A stretch of DNA of 64,000 nucleotides from Gp1-AA145 sp963757135 (GCA_963757135.1 CAVWQE010000011.1:1-64000); one strand, 5' to 3'. Counted from the stretch's first letter, positions 1 through 8,985 are shown. Notes: generated from the letters alone by a model not told the origin. Made by a program: numbers and translations.

Positions 1-1
1 T

Positions 2-769
2 TGCTGGCTATACGAACTGTTTAACGCCAGCGTGAAGAACGGAAAATGGAGCGCCGACCAAGCCAGCATTTGGGACATGACCATCGACGACCAACGTCCC
101 TATACCTGGACGTCAGCGGATGCAGCGGGCCTGCCGGTATTCGTCGGACTTGCTCGCTACGACGAAGTGGCGGCGGGAGCAATCAATCACGCTTTGCGCT
201 TCACCGTGCCTGCATCGCAAAGGGCGTTTGTTCTGCCGGCGACCCATTGGGCTTCTACCAATACCAGCACCAGCGCCCCGCCGATGGGTACTCGTTTGCG
301 CCTGAAGGCCAGTTTCGACATTTCCGGGTTTCCGGCCGATGATCAGGTAATTCTGACCGCCCTGAAAAAGTACGGGATGATTCTCGCCGACAACGGCAGC
401 GCTATCTTCATCAGCGGCGCGCCTGACGATCGCTGGAATAACACAAATCTGAACTTGCTGAAATCAATTACCGCGGCCAATTTTGACGTGGTGCAGCAGG
501 GAACCATCTACACTCCCGGAAACGTACCCACAGGCTCGGCGCCCACTATCTCGAGCTTCACCGCGAATCCGACCAGCGTGACTGCAGGACAACCAGTGAC
601 TTTAAGTTGGAGCGTTTCCAGCAGCACCTATAACATCATCGCGCCACAGGTTGGCCCGGTCCGCGGGACGAGTACCGTCATCGTTCCGGCCGCCACCACA
701 ACCTACACCTTAAATGCCACCAACCAGTTTGACAGGAGCACGGCAACGGTAACGGTCACGGTCCACTGA
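2..769 (+). CDS. C-terminal part of a secreted protein with an Ig-like tail (5' end outside window)
   Basis: The reading frame is open to the left edge (in-frame codons begin at base 2), so this is the C-terminal part of a longer protein; the first internal start codon is a GTG at 32. The first two thirds contain conserved-looking segments such as PPMGTRLRLKASFDI and KKYGMILADNGSAIFISG, which I do not recognise as a named enzyme. The last ~80 residues (from SAPTISSFTANPTSVTAGQP to the end, TATVTVTVH) look like the Ser/Thr-rich Ig-like beta-sandwich often found at the end of exported acidobacterial proteins. Export is inferred from that domain; the signal peptide would lie outside the window. 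Confidence 0.7.
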   Translation, partial: CWLYELFNASVKNGKWSADQASIWDMTIDDQRPYTWTSADAAGLPVFVGLARYDEVAAGAINHALRFTVPASQRAFVLPATHWASTNTSTSAPPMGTRLRLKASFDISGFPADDQVILTALKKYGMILADNGSAIFISGAPDDRWNNTNLNLLKSITAANFDVVQQGTIYTPGNVPTGSAPTISSFTANPTSVTAGQPVTLSWSVSSSTYNIIAPQVGPVRGTSTVIVPAATTTYTLNATNQFDRSTATVTVTVH

Positions 770-782
770 TAACAAACCGAGC

Positions 783-878
783 CTGTCATTCCGAACCGCG
801 CTAGCGGTGAGGAACTCTTTTCGTTGAAGCAGCGAAGAAAACCAGGTTCCTCAGACTTGAGGGTCTCCGGAATGACAG
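783..878. repeat. Palindromic intergenic repeat (CTGTCATTCCG family)
   Basis: The 11-bp sequence CTGTCATTCCG at 783-793 is exactly inverted at 868-878. The interior contains short matching pieces (gaggaactc / ggttcctcag). The element fills the gap between two convergent genes and could act as a bidirectional terminator or be a REP/MITE-like repeat. A shorter relative lies at 6277-6345. Confidence 0.6.
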
Positions 879-906
879 ACTCAAATATCAGCAAACTGCG
901 ATCAAC

Positions 907-2616
907 CTAGCCTGCGCTTTCGACCTTAGCAGCAATTGTGGAAGACGCCGAACTGTGCTTTCCATGAACGCTCTTCAATAGAAGGCTTAACAGCAACGTG
1001 ATTGCCGCAAAACAAAATACCGTTGCGCGATCGCGCCCGGATGCCGTGAACAACAGAAGAAGGCTGAGCCCGCCGATCACCGCGATGGTTCGACTGAGAA
1101 AACGGAATACTTCGGCTGTGTAATCCGGAGAGTCCTTCAACTCCCGCTCCACGTCAATTGGGGTATTCAGTGCCTGGAACAGCTGCGCCCGCCCAGGACT
1201 ATCACCGCGGTCAAATAACATGCTGAGAAAAAATATTCCGAACGACGAAGGAATGATGATCGCGACCTGCTGAATCAGCGTCCAGTGATAAACAAACGAT
1301 CCCAGAACTCCCAGTACGATGCCGACTGCAAACGATGCCAGCCCTGACCACGCAGGCGCCTTGCGAATGACAAGTCCGAGCAGCGCTGGCGGTCCGTACG
1401 CAAGGGAAATGAGCGCGTTGAATGTCATCATCACTGAAAATACGCTCTGCCCGGTCGAAGCCATGATCGCTGCCACGGTAACGGCGAAGCTGCCCACCAG
1501 GAATGTCGTCACCCAGCCGACGATCAGCAATTCGCGGTCGCTTGCGTTTTTGCGGAAGAGAGCCTGATAGATGTCCTTGGTCAAGATAGCTGACTTGACA
1601 TTGAAATTCGCACCGACGTTCGCCATGGTCGAACTAAACATGGCGGCGATCATAATTCCGATCAGTCCATGCGGAAGCAGCGTCAGGCTGGCAACAGCAT
1701 ACGCAGCTTCACTTACATTATTCAGTCCCGGCCAGACGCTGTGTAGGTCGGGATATACGATCCGCATGGCCATCGGCGGAATAAACCACAGAAAGGCGCC
1801 CACAACGAATAACCCGGCGCACAATAGTGCGACCTTGCGGGCTGAGCGTTCGTTGTCCACGCTGAAATAACGCTGCGCCATGGCGCTGGTGTTGTAGCCG
1901 AACGAAACCATGACCGTCCAGCTGAGTATGTAGATCCAGCCAAACTCCCCCGCCACATGAATGGTTTTCATTTGCGGCGGCAACGAATGCACAAATCCGC
2001 CGATCCCGCCCACGCGAATGAGCGCGGTAATGAGCAGCACCATGCAGAACGGCATCAGGATGGAGGCTTGTAGAAAATCAGTGACCACCACTGCCCACAA
2101 TCCGCCAATCACGCAATAGAACATGATAATCGCCCCGGCGCCGATCACCGTCCAGAGCACGGGCAGGCCGCAGGCGGATGAAACGAATAGACTGAGCCCA
2201 TACAGCACGCTGGCGCTCATGAAGAGTTGAACGACAACCGTTGTCCACGAAAAAGTCTGGCGTGTGGTCTCGTTGAAACGAGATGAGAGATACTCCATTA
2301 CCGTGGTGATCCGGCTGCGACGCCACCGCGCCGCAAAAATGAAATATCCAAGCATGAAGCTCAAGGCGTTGCCCACGTATAAACCGATGACCGCGATGCC
2401 CGCGCGATAAGCGACTCCAGCCGCTCCGGTGAATGTCCAGGCGCTGAATCCCGCCATGAAGGAGCTGAGCCCGGCAACCAGCCAGGGAATGCGATTTCCT
2501 CCGCGGAAATACTCGGCCGCGCCGCGATTGAACCGGGCCACATAAAGTCCAACCAGCACCATCAGCACCGCGTAACAGCCGATTACCACATAGTCGATAG
2601 CATTGGCGGTTTGCAT
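907..2616 (-). CDS. Sodium:solute symporter (SSF family)
   Basis: This is a 569-residue integral membrane protein with about 13 hydrophobic segments, the normal size for the SSF/SSS family (Na+-driven uptake of sugars, amino acids or organic acids). The family signature GGLWAVVVTDFLQ is at residues 171-183, after the N-terminal helices (VIGCYAVLMVLVGLYVA, then the GLSSFMAGFSAWTFTGAAG stretch typical of the substrate/Na+ region). It ends in a hydrophilic linker and a final pair of helices. It is divergent from the 2-hydroxyacid dehydrogenase cluster at 2710, so it may import that pathway's substrate; the substrate cannot be read from sequence. The start at 2616 leaves a 93-bp divergent promoter region. 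Confidence 0.9.
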   Translation of the reverse strand: MQTANAIDYVVIGCYAVLMVLVGLYVARFNRGAAEYFRGGNRIPWLVAGLSSFMAGFSAWTFTGAAGVAYRAGIAVIGLYVGNALSFMLGYFIFAARWRRSRITTVMEYLSSRFNETTRQTFSWTTVVVQLFMSASVLYGLSLFVSSACGLPVLWTVIGAGAIIMFYCVIGGLWAVVVTDFLQASILMPFCMVLLITALIRVGGIGGFVHSLPPQMKTIHVAGEFGWIYILSWTVMVSFGYNTSAMAQRYFSVDNERSARKVALLCAGLFVVGAFLWFIPPMAMRIVYPDLHSVWPGLNNVSEAAYAVASLTLLPHGLIGIMIAAMFSSTMANVGANFNVKSAILTKDIYQALFRKNASDRELLIVGWVTTFLVGSFAVTVAAIMASTGQSVFSVMMTFNALISLAYGPPALLGLVIRKAPAWSGLASFAVGIVLGVLGSFVYHWTLIQQVAIIIPSSFGIFFLSMLFDRGDSPGRAQLFQALNTPIDVERELKDSPDYTAEVFRFLSRTIAVIGGLSLLLLFTASGRDRATVFCFAAITLLLSLLLKSVHGKHSSASSTIAAKVESAG

Positions 2617-2709
2617 TTGGAGCCTCTTTTATACTGCTTCGTCCAGGCAAAATGGAAGGTAAAAACAAACAAACGACAGAAAAAGAAATACATAGTAAAA
2701 TTTCGCTTC

Positions 2710-3717
2710 ATGGCGAAGCGGTTTCTGGTCATTTCCGCGCCGGATGTGCTTTTCCGGTCGTTTTTCACTGCGGCGCACCAGCGGCGCTTGGCCCGTAGAT
2801 TCCGTTTGAAGCGCAACTCCGCTCGCTGGCTGACTCTGGGACTGAAACGCGACCTTGCTGCCGCCGACGCGCTGATCACCACATGGGACAGCCCAGGTTT
2901 TGGCGACGAACTGCTCCGGCTTGCGCCGAACCTTCGCGTGATCGCACATTGCGGCGGTGAGGTGAGGAATCGCTTTGGCGGGTCATTGCTCGACCGGCTT
3001 ACGATCACGACCGCTCCTGAGCCCATGGCGCGTGCGACCGCTGAACTCGGCGCCGCGCTCATTCTTTACTGTGGCAGGGGAGTTGACTACTACCGCGAGG
3101 CATTGCGAACGCCGAGCAATAGAATTTATGACCAGGTGCATTTGCACGGCACTCCCGAATCTTTAATTGGCCGCGGATTGGGCATGATCGGCTTTGGCAG
3201 AATTGGGCGCACCATCGTCGATCTTTTGCGCGGATTCGATTTCCACTGGCGAGTTTATGACCCCTTCGCCTCGCGCGAGTTGGCTAAAACTTACCCGATA
3301 CGATTCGCCGGCCTGCAATCCGTGCTGAGCCGTTCTACCCTGCTGGTGTTGACGGCAGCGCTGACCGATCAGACTCGCGGCATTCTCGATCGCAACAACC
3401 TGTCGCGGCTACCCGACGGCGCAACCTTAGTCAACGTTGCTCGAGGAGGTCTGATCGACCTCAACGCGCTTACCCGCGAAGTTCGCAGCGGGCGACTGCG
3501 ATGCGCCATCGACGTCACGGATCCGGTCGAACCGCTCCCGCCGAAGCACCCGCTTCGCCGCGTGCCGGGAGCGATTCTCACACCGCACATTGGCGGCGGA
3601 TCTGAAAATGCCCGTCACGAGATGGCCGACGATCTGATCGACGACCTGGAGCGATTTTTCCGTGGAGAGTCAGTAAAGCACAGAGTCACGACCGCTATGC
3701 TTTCGCGAATGACATAA
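2710..3717 (+). CDS. D-isomer-specific 2-hydroxyacid dehydrogenase family protein
   Basis: This 335-residue cytosolic oxidoreductase has the NAD-binding motif GLGMIGFGRIGR near residues 156-167, the catalytic Arg region NVARGGLID, and the C-terminal catalytic His region LTPHIGGGSENAR. The family reduces 2-keto acids or oxidises D-2-hydroxy acids with NAD(P). I chose ATG 2710 because the open frame upstream (to 2611) encodes a Lys/Arg-rich stretch that overlaps the divergent symporter start and is unlike the family. It is the first gene of a rightward cluster with a sugar-phosphate isomerase, a CBM9-like protein and a PfkB kinase, which suggests a sugar or sugar-acid catabolic role; the exact substrate is unknown. 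Confidence 0.85.
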   Translation: MAKRFLVISAPDVLFRSFFTAAHQRRLARRFRLKRNSARWLTLGLKRDLAAADALITTWDSPGFGDELLRLAPNLRVIAHCGGEVRNRFGGSLLDRLTITTAPEPMARATAELGAALILYCGRGVDYYREALRTPSNRIYDQVHLHGTPESLIGRGLGMIGFGRIGRTIVDLLRGFDFHWRVYDPFASRELAKTYPIRFAGLQSVLSRSTLLVLTAALTDQTRGILDRNNLSRLPDGATLVNVARGGLIDLNALTREVRSGRLRCAIDVTDPVEPLPPKHPLRRVPGAILTPHIGGGSENARHEMADDLIDDLERFFRGESVKHRVTTAMLSRMT

Positions 3718-3733
3718 GTATCGGACGGAATGA

Positions 3734-4580
3734 TTGAAGATCAGTTTCTCCACACTCGGCTGTCCTGATTGGACGCTGTCACAAGCGCTCGATATCGGAG
3801 TACGCGCCGGTTATAACGGAGTTGAACTGCGCTTTCTCGAAGGCGAAGCATCTCTGTGGAAGCTTCCGAGCTTCCAAGCCACAGGGCTGCAGGAAACGCG
3901 CGCAACGATTGCAGATTCCGGGCTGGTGGTCTGCTGTCTCGATACGAGTTGCCGCTTTGATTCCCCTCAGAAATCTGAGCGCGAGCGCTGGATTGACGAG
4001 GGCGTGCGCATGGCGGAACTCGCCGCCGAATTGGATTCGCCCGGGAATTCGGGTTTTTGGCGACAGAATCGATTCCGTATCCACACGCGCCGCCACGGAG
4101 GGCTGGCTGGCAGATTCCCTCAACACGCTCCTCGAAAACACCAAGCAGTCAGGCGTGAGCGTTTGGCTTGAGACCCACGGTGATTTCTCGTCCGCGTCGC
4201 AGGTGCAATCGCTTCTTTCTGCCTGCCCCGGCCTGGGCCTGGTTTGGGATTCGGCGTCCGCCTTCATAGAGTGCGGAGAGCGTCCGCTTGAGCACGGCCT
4301 CGCACTGCAGTCTGCGGTTTGCCATGTGCACATCAAAGACCTGCGCAAGATGAGCAACAAGTGGTTACCCGTATTGACCGGCGAAGGTCAATTTCCCATA
4401 GCTGAAATTCGCGCCGTCCTTGACGCTATTAGTTACAACGCTTTTGTTTCGTTCGAATGGGAAAAGAAGTGGCATCCGGAAATCGAATCTCCGGAAAGAG
4501 CCATTCCTCATTTCGCAAACTGGTTTCGGGGCGAGTGGGAAAACTTGCCTTTCAATCATGTCGCCGGAGTTCGCCGATGA
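3734..4580 (+). pseudogene. Sugar phosphate isomerase/epimerase (xylose-isomerase-like TIM barrel), one frameshift
   Basis: The N-terminal frame begins at TTG 3734 (KISFSTLGCPDWTLSQAL, a typical start of the AP-endonuclease-2/xylose-isomerase-like family) and runs to about 4040. The remainder continues one base later in the frame ending at 4580 (GIRVFGDRI, then VWLETHGDFSSA, GLVWDSASAFIE, CHVHIKDLRK, FVSFEWEKKWHPEI), carrying the family's metal-ligand segments. Joining the frames in the CCCGGG run at 4039-4045 (one extra base) restores a ~280-residue protein of normal length. It lies 16 bp after the dehydrogenase, and its stop overlaps the next start (ATGA at 4577). The frameshift may be real decay or a sequence error. 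Confidence 0.8.
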
Positions 4581-5275
4581 AAATCCTGTTACTGATCACT
4601 ATGTGTCTCGCGCTGGCAGCCTCCGCGCGAGCTCAAGACAAACCCGTCATCCAAAGTGTTCAAGCTGTCGCCAACGTTCCGCTCGATGCCAATCCCGCCT
4701 CGCCGTTCTGGCGCCCAGCCAAGCCCGTCTATGCGCAATCGGACAAGCAGGGGCGGCCGCTTCCTGAATATCGCACCGAGGTTCGTTCCCGTTGGACCAG
4801 GACCGACATCTATTTCCTGTTTGTTTGTCCCTACAAGAATCTCTACTTAAAACCCTCGCCGGACACCGAGCACGAAACCTACGAGCTGTGGAACTGGAAT
4901 GTCGCCGAAGTATTTATCGGTTCAGATTTCAAGGACATTAAGCGCTACAAAGAATTTGAGCTTTCCCCTCATAACGAATGGATCGACCTTGACATCGACC
5001 TCAACGCACCGCACCACGAAGACGGCTGGAAATGGAACTCTGGTTTCGAGCACGTCACCCGCATCGACGAACAGAATCATGTCTGGTACGCGGCCATGAG
5101 AATTCCTTTCAAGGCTCTCGACACGCGTCCGGCGAAAGCAGGAAATACGTTCCGCGTTAACTTCTATCGCACCGAAGCCGGGCCGCACGACTCGAAGGAA
5201 ATCATGTGGCAGCCGGTCATGAGCGATTCATTTCATGTGCCCGAGCGCTTCGGGCTGCTGCGGCTTTCCAGGTGA
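4577..5275 (+). CDS. Secreted CBM9-like carbohydrate-binding protein
   Basis: This 232-residue protein starts with a clear signal peptide (KILLLITMCLALAASARA, cleavage probably after ARA). The mature part has the pattern of the family-9-like carbohydrate-binding (DOMON-type) fold: PASPFWRPAKPV near the start, then RTEVRSRWTRTDIYFLFVC, WNWNVAEVFIGSDF, YKEFELSPHNEWIDLDID and a final MWQPVMSDSFHVPERFGLLRL. Such domains bind sugars outside the cytoplasm or sit in oxidoreductase complexes. ATG 4577 overlaps the stop of the preceding isomerase (ATGA), suggesting translational coupling and a common role in saccharide use. No catalytic residues are evident. Confidence 0.75.
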   Translation: MKILLLITMCLALAASARAQDKPVIQSVQAVANVPLDANPASPFWRPAKPVYAQSDKQGRPLPEYRTEVRSRWTRTDIYFLFVCPYKNLYLKPSPDTEHETYELWNWNVAEVFIGSDFKDIKRYKEFELSPHNEWIDLDIDLNAPHHEDGWKWNSGFEHVTRIDEQNHVWYAAMRIPFKALDTRPAKAGNTFRVNFYRTEAGPHDSKEIMWQPVMSDSFHVPERFGLLRLSR

Positions 5276-5317
5276 CGATTTACCCCACTTCCTTGTACAT
5301 TCTTTTCAGGAGAGTGG

Positions 5318-6252
5318 ATGCGCCGCTTCGATGTCACCATCGCGGGTGAACTAAATCTGGACCTGATTCTCTACGGCACTCCCGACGAAATTCCGCGGGA
5401 GCGCGAGCTTCTGGTTTCCGACTTCAATGTGACGCTTGGTGGTTCGTCGTCCATCGTCGCGCACAACCTGGCATCGCTCGGCAGCCGCGTAGGGTTCGTC
5501 TCCTGCGTTGGCGACGATCAGTTTGGCGAACTCGCGCTGGCTCGCCTGGCATCTGCTGGAGCCGATGTCAGCAAAGTTGCGATTCTGCCCGGACGCAAAA
5601 CCGGCCTCACGGTCATCATGCAGCGTGATTCCTGGCGCAACATGCTGACCTATGCCGGCACCATCTTCGATTTGCAAATGAAGAATATTGATCTCGACTA
5701 TCTGTCGTCGGCAAGACACTTCCATCTCTCTTCTTATTACTTGCAGCGCGGGCTGCAGGCGGATGTGCCTGAGTTATTCAAAAAGTTGAAATCCGCCGGA
5801 CTTACCATTTCTTTCGATTGCAACGACGATCCCGACGACGGTTGGGACGGCGGCATCCGCGAGGCTCTGCAATATGTAGACGTATCTTTTACCCAATGCG
5901 CGCGAGGCAATGCGTCTCAACCGGAGCAGCAAATTCAGGCAGCCGCCGAGCAACTTGCTCGCGTGGTTCCGCTGGTTGCGATCAAGTTGGGCGCGGAAGG
6001 CGCAATCGCTCGGCGAGGACACGAACAGTGGGCGAGTCCGGCCTTGAAGGTTGAAGCCGTCGATCCCGTCGGCGCCGGCGACAGCTTCGACGCCGGCTTT
6101 CTTCACGAGTATCTTCGCGGCTGACAGATATAAAGTCATGTCTCGCGGCCGGAAATCGAGCGGGCGCGCTTTCGGTTACACGCGCCGGAGGAACTGAAGC
6201 CTTCCGCGACACCGCCCACCGCGAACAATTTTTTCGCGAACACGCTGGATAG
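5318..6252 (+). pseudogene. PfkB-family carbohydrate kinase, one frameshift near the C-terminus
   Basis: The protein begins MRRFDVTIAGELNLDLILYG after a good ribosome-binding site (caggagag). It has the PfkB GG motif (LGGSSSIVAHNLASLG) and the C-terminal catalytic/anion-hole motif DPVGAGDSFDAGF. The frame stops at 6124, but the missing end is readable in another frame directly after it (DIKSCLAAGNRAGALSVTRA, then GGTEAFRD, stop at 6250-6252). One lost base near 6120 explains this, and the restored protein (~311 residues) has normal PfkB length. The reaction would be ATP-dependent phosphorylation of a sugar or nucleoside. It is the last gene of the catabolic cluster starting at 2710, 42 bp after the CBM9-like gene. 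Confidence 0.82.
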
Positions 6253-6276
6253 CCCCGCTACGGTCGTTTTGATAAT

Positions 6277-6345
6277 TGTCATTCCGAGCGGAGCAGGGAT
6301 GATTCGCTTGCGAATCGTCCTGCGCAGTCGAGGAACCTGATTTTC
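6277..6345. repeat. Shorter relative of the CTGTCATTCCG repeat
   Basis: TGTCATTCCGAGC starts at 6277 and the matching inner segment GAGGAACCTG ends near 6340, with an internal hairpin (gattcgcttgcgaatc). Sequence and position (after a gene end) match the element at 783-878, but the far inverted arm is not clear here. Confidence 0.45.
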
Positions 6346-6479
6346 GCACTGGCGGAATCCAGCCGACACAGACCAGAATGTAACTTAGCGGCTAAAGCCG
6401 AAACGTCTTTCTTAATGGCTCCGGCTCGGCCGGAAAGCTTGCCCTGAGCGAAGTCGAATGGGCCGAGCCCTTTCAAAAG

Positions 6480-6887
6480 CTAGAAAAATACTTCCGGCGA
6501 AACGTGAAACCGCTGGCTGAGCCTCTTGATGTGCTCAATCGTCAAACCACGCTTGCCATTCAGCACCTCGGAAACAATGCTGGGAGTTCCGAACACATCA
6601 ACCAGATCTTTCTGCTTCAGACCATTCGCTTCTATCAGTTCGTTCAATATCTCGATTGGCTTGGCGGGTTTCAGGGCGTACGCTTTTTCCTCGAAATCCT
6701 CGATCAGCAACGTCAACAGTTCGGCCAGGCGCTGTTCTGCCGGAGACAGTTTGCCCTTCTGGTCCAATTCCTCCAGCATCGCCAAATAGCGTTCATTCTC
6801 TTTCTCGCTGTGGATCACAGACGGCAAAGCCTTGGCCAGGAGGTCGGCATATTCAGGACGGCTGGTTGCGGTGCTCATCGTTTCCAT
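6480..6887 (-). CDS. higA: HigA-type antitoxin, XRE helix-turn-helix
   Basis: This 135-residue protein has an N-terminal region that probably contacts the toxin (residues ~1-75) and a C-terminal XRE helix-turn-helix (ANGLKQKDLVDVF, then IVSEVLNGKRGLTIEHIKRL), ending HVSPEVFF. Length and domain order fit the long HigA/COG5499 antitoxins. Its start overlaps the toxin's 3' end by 13 bp, with the site AGGAGA just upstream; the order toxin then antitoxin is the usual HigBA order. It is expected to neutralise the toxin and repress the operon by binding the palindromes at 7182-7219. Confidence 0.88.
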   Translation of the reverse strand: METMSTATSRPEYADLLAKALPSVIHSEKENERYLAMLEELDQKGKLSPAEQRLAELLTLLIEDFEEKAYALKPAKPIEILNELIEANGLKQKDLVDVFGTPSIVSEVLNGKRGLTIEHIKRLSQRFHVSPEVFF

Positions 6888-7162
6888 TTCTCCTGATCGT
6901 ATTCAGCGTGCGTCAGCACATGGCGGATGTACAGACGCTGATACCTGTAATTGATCTCCGCAATCAGCCGGTACTTGTTGCCTTTGATATTGAACACGGT
7001 CCACTTGTCCATCGCGTCGGCGTTTGCGAATGTCTTACGCACATCTATCAAATTCTGCCACGACGCCTTCTTCGCAATCCGAAACCAAGCATCCAGCGCC
7101 GATTCCAGCTCAGGATGGCGCAATGCCGCTTCTTTGAGCCGTTTGCGGCTGATGATGTGCAC
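6875..7162 (-). CDS. higB: HigB-type mRNA interferase toxin (RelE fold)
   Basis: This 95-residue protein opens with MHIISRKRLKEAALRHPEL and contains ASWQNLIDVRKTFANAD and VFNIKGNKYRLIAEINY, which are characteristic of the HigB (type II toxin) family; the C-terminus IRHVLTHAEYDQEKWKR holds the His/Tyr/Lys residues used for ribosome-dependent mRNA cleavage. It is the first gene of a two-gene leftward operon with the XRE antitoxin. The family cleaves mRNA at translating ribosomes when antitoxin is degraded. All expected segments appear present, so it is probably functional. Confidence 0.88.
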   Translation of the reverse strand: MHIISRKRLKEAALRHPELESALDAWFRIAKKASWQNLIDVRKTFANADAMDKWTVFNIKGNKYRLIAEINYRYQRLYIRHVLTHAEYDQEKWKR

Positions 7163-7181
7163 TCAGGCCTCGAAGGCGAAG

Positions 7182-7226
7182 TTCGCAATCTGCGAATATG
7201 GTAGTTCGCAAAATGCGAATTGTCAA
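7182..7226 (-). promoter_or_regulatory. higBA promoter with two palindromic operators
   Basis: Read leftward, the -35 box TTGACA is at 7221-7226 and the -10-like box TACCAT at 7198-7203, separated by exactly 17 bp. Two 15-bp palindromes of the form TTCGCA-N3-TGCGAA are at 7182-7196 and 7205-7219, with centres 23 bp apart (about two helical turns). One fills the spacer and the other lies just downstream of the -10 box. This is a textbook layout for autorepression by a HigA dimer pair; that HigA is the binder is inferred. Confidence 0.75.
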
Positions 7227-7321
7227 GAACCGTGCCCCCCAGAGCGCCCTTGCTAGAAGCAAGGAAAAAGGGCGCCACCAGTCTGGCGCGAAAAGATGAG
7301 CTGAAGCCGACATCCGCGTCA

Positions 7322-7900
7322 TTAGACAGAGGAAAGGAGATGACGGACTGTCGAACACCACTGATTGAAATGCAGATGACCGTAGATCGCAGGAATCAAT
7401 CCACCGAAACCGACGAGAGCAAACGCCGTGAAGACAAGATTGAAGCAGTCCGAATAACTTAAATGCAGACGCCAGAACAGTAACTTGCCAATTCCACGTA
7501 CGCGCGCGCGTCTTTCGTCAGTTTCGGTTTTTTCCTTCGTAAATACCTTGGTTTCAACGTCGCCCGAAACGGTTCGTTCGAAGAATCGGAGCGCGCGTTC
7601 TGAATTCTTGATCAAGACCTTGTTGCGTTCATCGAGTTTCCAAAAAATGAACGAAAAGAAAAGAAGCAGAAGCGCTAGAATCGGTCTGGCTGACTGAAGA
7701 TTAGAATCGTTCTTGAAGCTCGCAAAGTAGGTGGCGGTGACGACCGATGAAAGAGCAATGTAGAAATTGAAGATCGACATTCTCTGAGAAGCGTGAGTAG
7801 CGAAATAATCCCAGGCCAGTTTTCGAAGAAAGGCATCGTCCTTTGGTTTCGTGTCAGGGAGTTCCTGATCTAAGGCCGCGTTGGGATCACCGTTAGCCAC
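7322..7900 (-). CDS. Hypothetical membrane protein, about three TM segments
   Basis: This 192-residue protein has a charged N-terminus, two closely spaced hydrophobic segments (FNFYIALSSVVTATYFA and ILALLLLFFSFIFW), a charged middle with LDERNKVLIKNSERALRFFE, and a third hydrophobic segment near residues 155-175 (NLVFTAFALVGFGGLIPAIYG). The pattern YFATHASQRMSIFNFYI followed by LDERN resembles small two-TM membrane proteins found beside stress or defence genes, but I cannot name the family. It is transcribed toward higBA, separated by ~160 bp that hold the operon's promoter. Confidence 0.6.
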   Translation of the reverse strand: MANGDPNAALDQELPDTKPKDDAFLRKLAWDYFATHASQRMSIFNFYIALSSVVTATYFASFKNDSNLQSARPILALLLLFFSFIFWKLDERNKVLIKNSERALRFFERTVSGDVETKVFTKEKTETDERRARVRGIGKLLFWRLHLSYSDCFNLVFTAFALVGFGGLIPAIYGHLHFNQWCSTVRHLLSSV

Positions 7901-7990
7901 GTGGTCATTCTATCCCAAGGGTCTGGCCCGTCCTCAGCCTCTGGCTACCCGGACTTCATTCACAAAACTTCCATAGCGGAGGCCACCATC

Positions 7991-8985
7991 ATGGCCAAAA
8001 GCGCAGTGGTGACTGGGGTCTCGCGATACTCATTGGGCGAGGCCTTCGTCCGGGTGTATACGACTCGGGCGCCCGACGCGCGGGTGATCACTATTGACAA
8101 GGCCATCAACCCAGCTTTCACCGAGATCACCAACATTCAGCAGATAGCTGTCGACCTGAACCCGTTGCGTTGCCCTGGGGGCCTAAGAAGCTTCGAGGCG
8201 ATGCTAAGCGAGAAGTTGTCGTCGAAAATAAAGGAGTCAAAGAGCAAGGCGTTGGGTACCTGATTCATTGCGCCGGAGTGTACGACTTCGGAACGTTCCT
8301 AGAACATGACGTGATTCGCAGAGAGCGGGTACTGGGGCTGAATGTACTGGGAACAACTGAGGTACTGCACGCAGTAATGTCAACAAATGCGAAATTGCAA
8401 GTCAGAAGTGACGTTGAGCTGACCTATGTCCTCGTCGGATCATTTCAGGGCCTTCACGCGAGGGGCAGGAGGCCTCTTTATGCTCCTTCGAAAGCCTATG
8501 GCATCGATTTCTGCATGTCATTATTCGACGGCAAAGAACTTGCAAAATGCACATACATAGCAACCGGGCCAATTGATACGCCTATGCTACACAGGAATCA
8601 TTGGGTAACGAAGGCTCGGGGTTCAGAAAAGTTCTTCATCAAGGTATTGAATTCGCCGTCGGAACAGTATCAATCCATTTTCATCGAGTGCGATGCAGCG
8701 GCGCTGGAAGAAACAGCAGGAACGGAATTCACTGGCGAGTTAGAGGATATTCGCGCATCGATGGTGCTTTATAAAGAGCTTAGAGGCCGCGCATTTTCTG
8801 GAGACATGGGTGTGTTAGCTCCACAAGTCTGTGCTGCCGCTCTACTGGATATAGCGACTTCGCTTGGGTCAGAATCCGGGCTTTACATGCTTTCACGGGA
8901 CAGCGGTGGCTCAGCGGCCATCAACTTTGCGCCGTTTTCGAGTTTCGATCGGAGGCGGGCGTTCAAGCCGTTGGATCCGTCCTAG
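7991..8985 (+). pseudogene. Short-chain dehydrogenase/reductase-like protein, one frameshift
   Basis: The N-terminal frame starts at ATG 7991 after GGAGG (8-nt spacing): AKSAVVTGVSRYSLGEAFVR, an SDR-type Rossmann start. It stops at 8263. The second frame, readable from ~8170 and reliable from ~8250, carries YLIHCAGVYDFGTF (the N/HAG motif) and YAPSKAYGIDF (the YxxxK catalytic motif), ending at 8985. A single-base shift near 8240-8255 separates the halves. The restored protein (~330 residues) is longer than a classical SDR, with an extra helical region before the C-terminus. Substrate unknown. Codon use is less GC-rich than in flanking genes, suggesting acquisition. Confidence 0.6.

Noticed and set aside
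2611..2709. Start of the hydroxyacid dehydrogenase at 2611
   Set aside because: It would overlap the divergent symporter start and add a Lys-rich leader absent from the family; ATG 2710 gives the expected N-terminus.
5318..6124. Naturally short PfkB kinase
   Set aside because: The missing C-terminal helix is readable in the next frame directly after the stop, so a frameshift is the better explanation.
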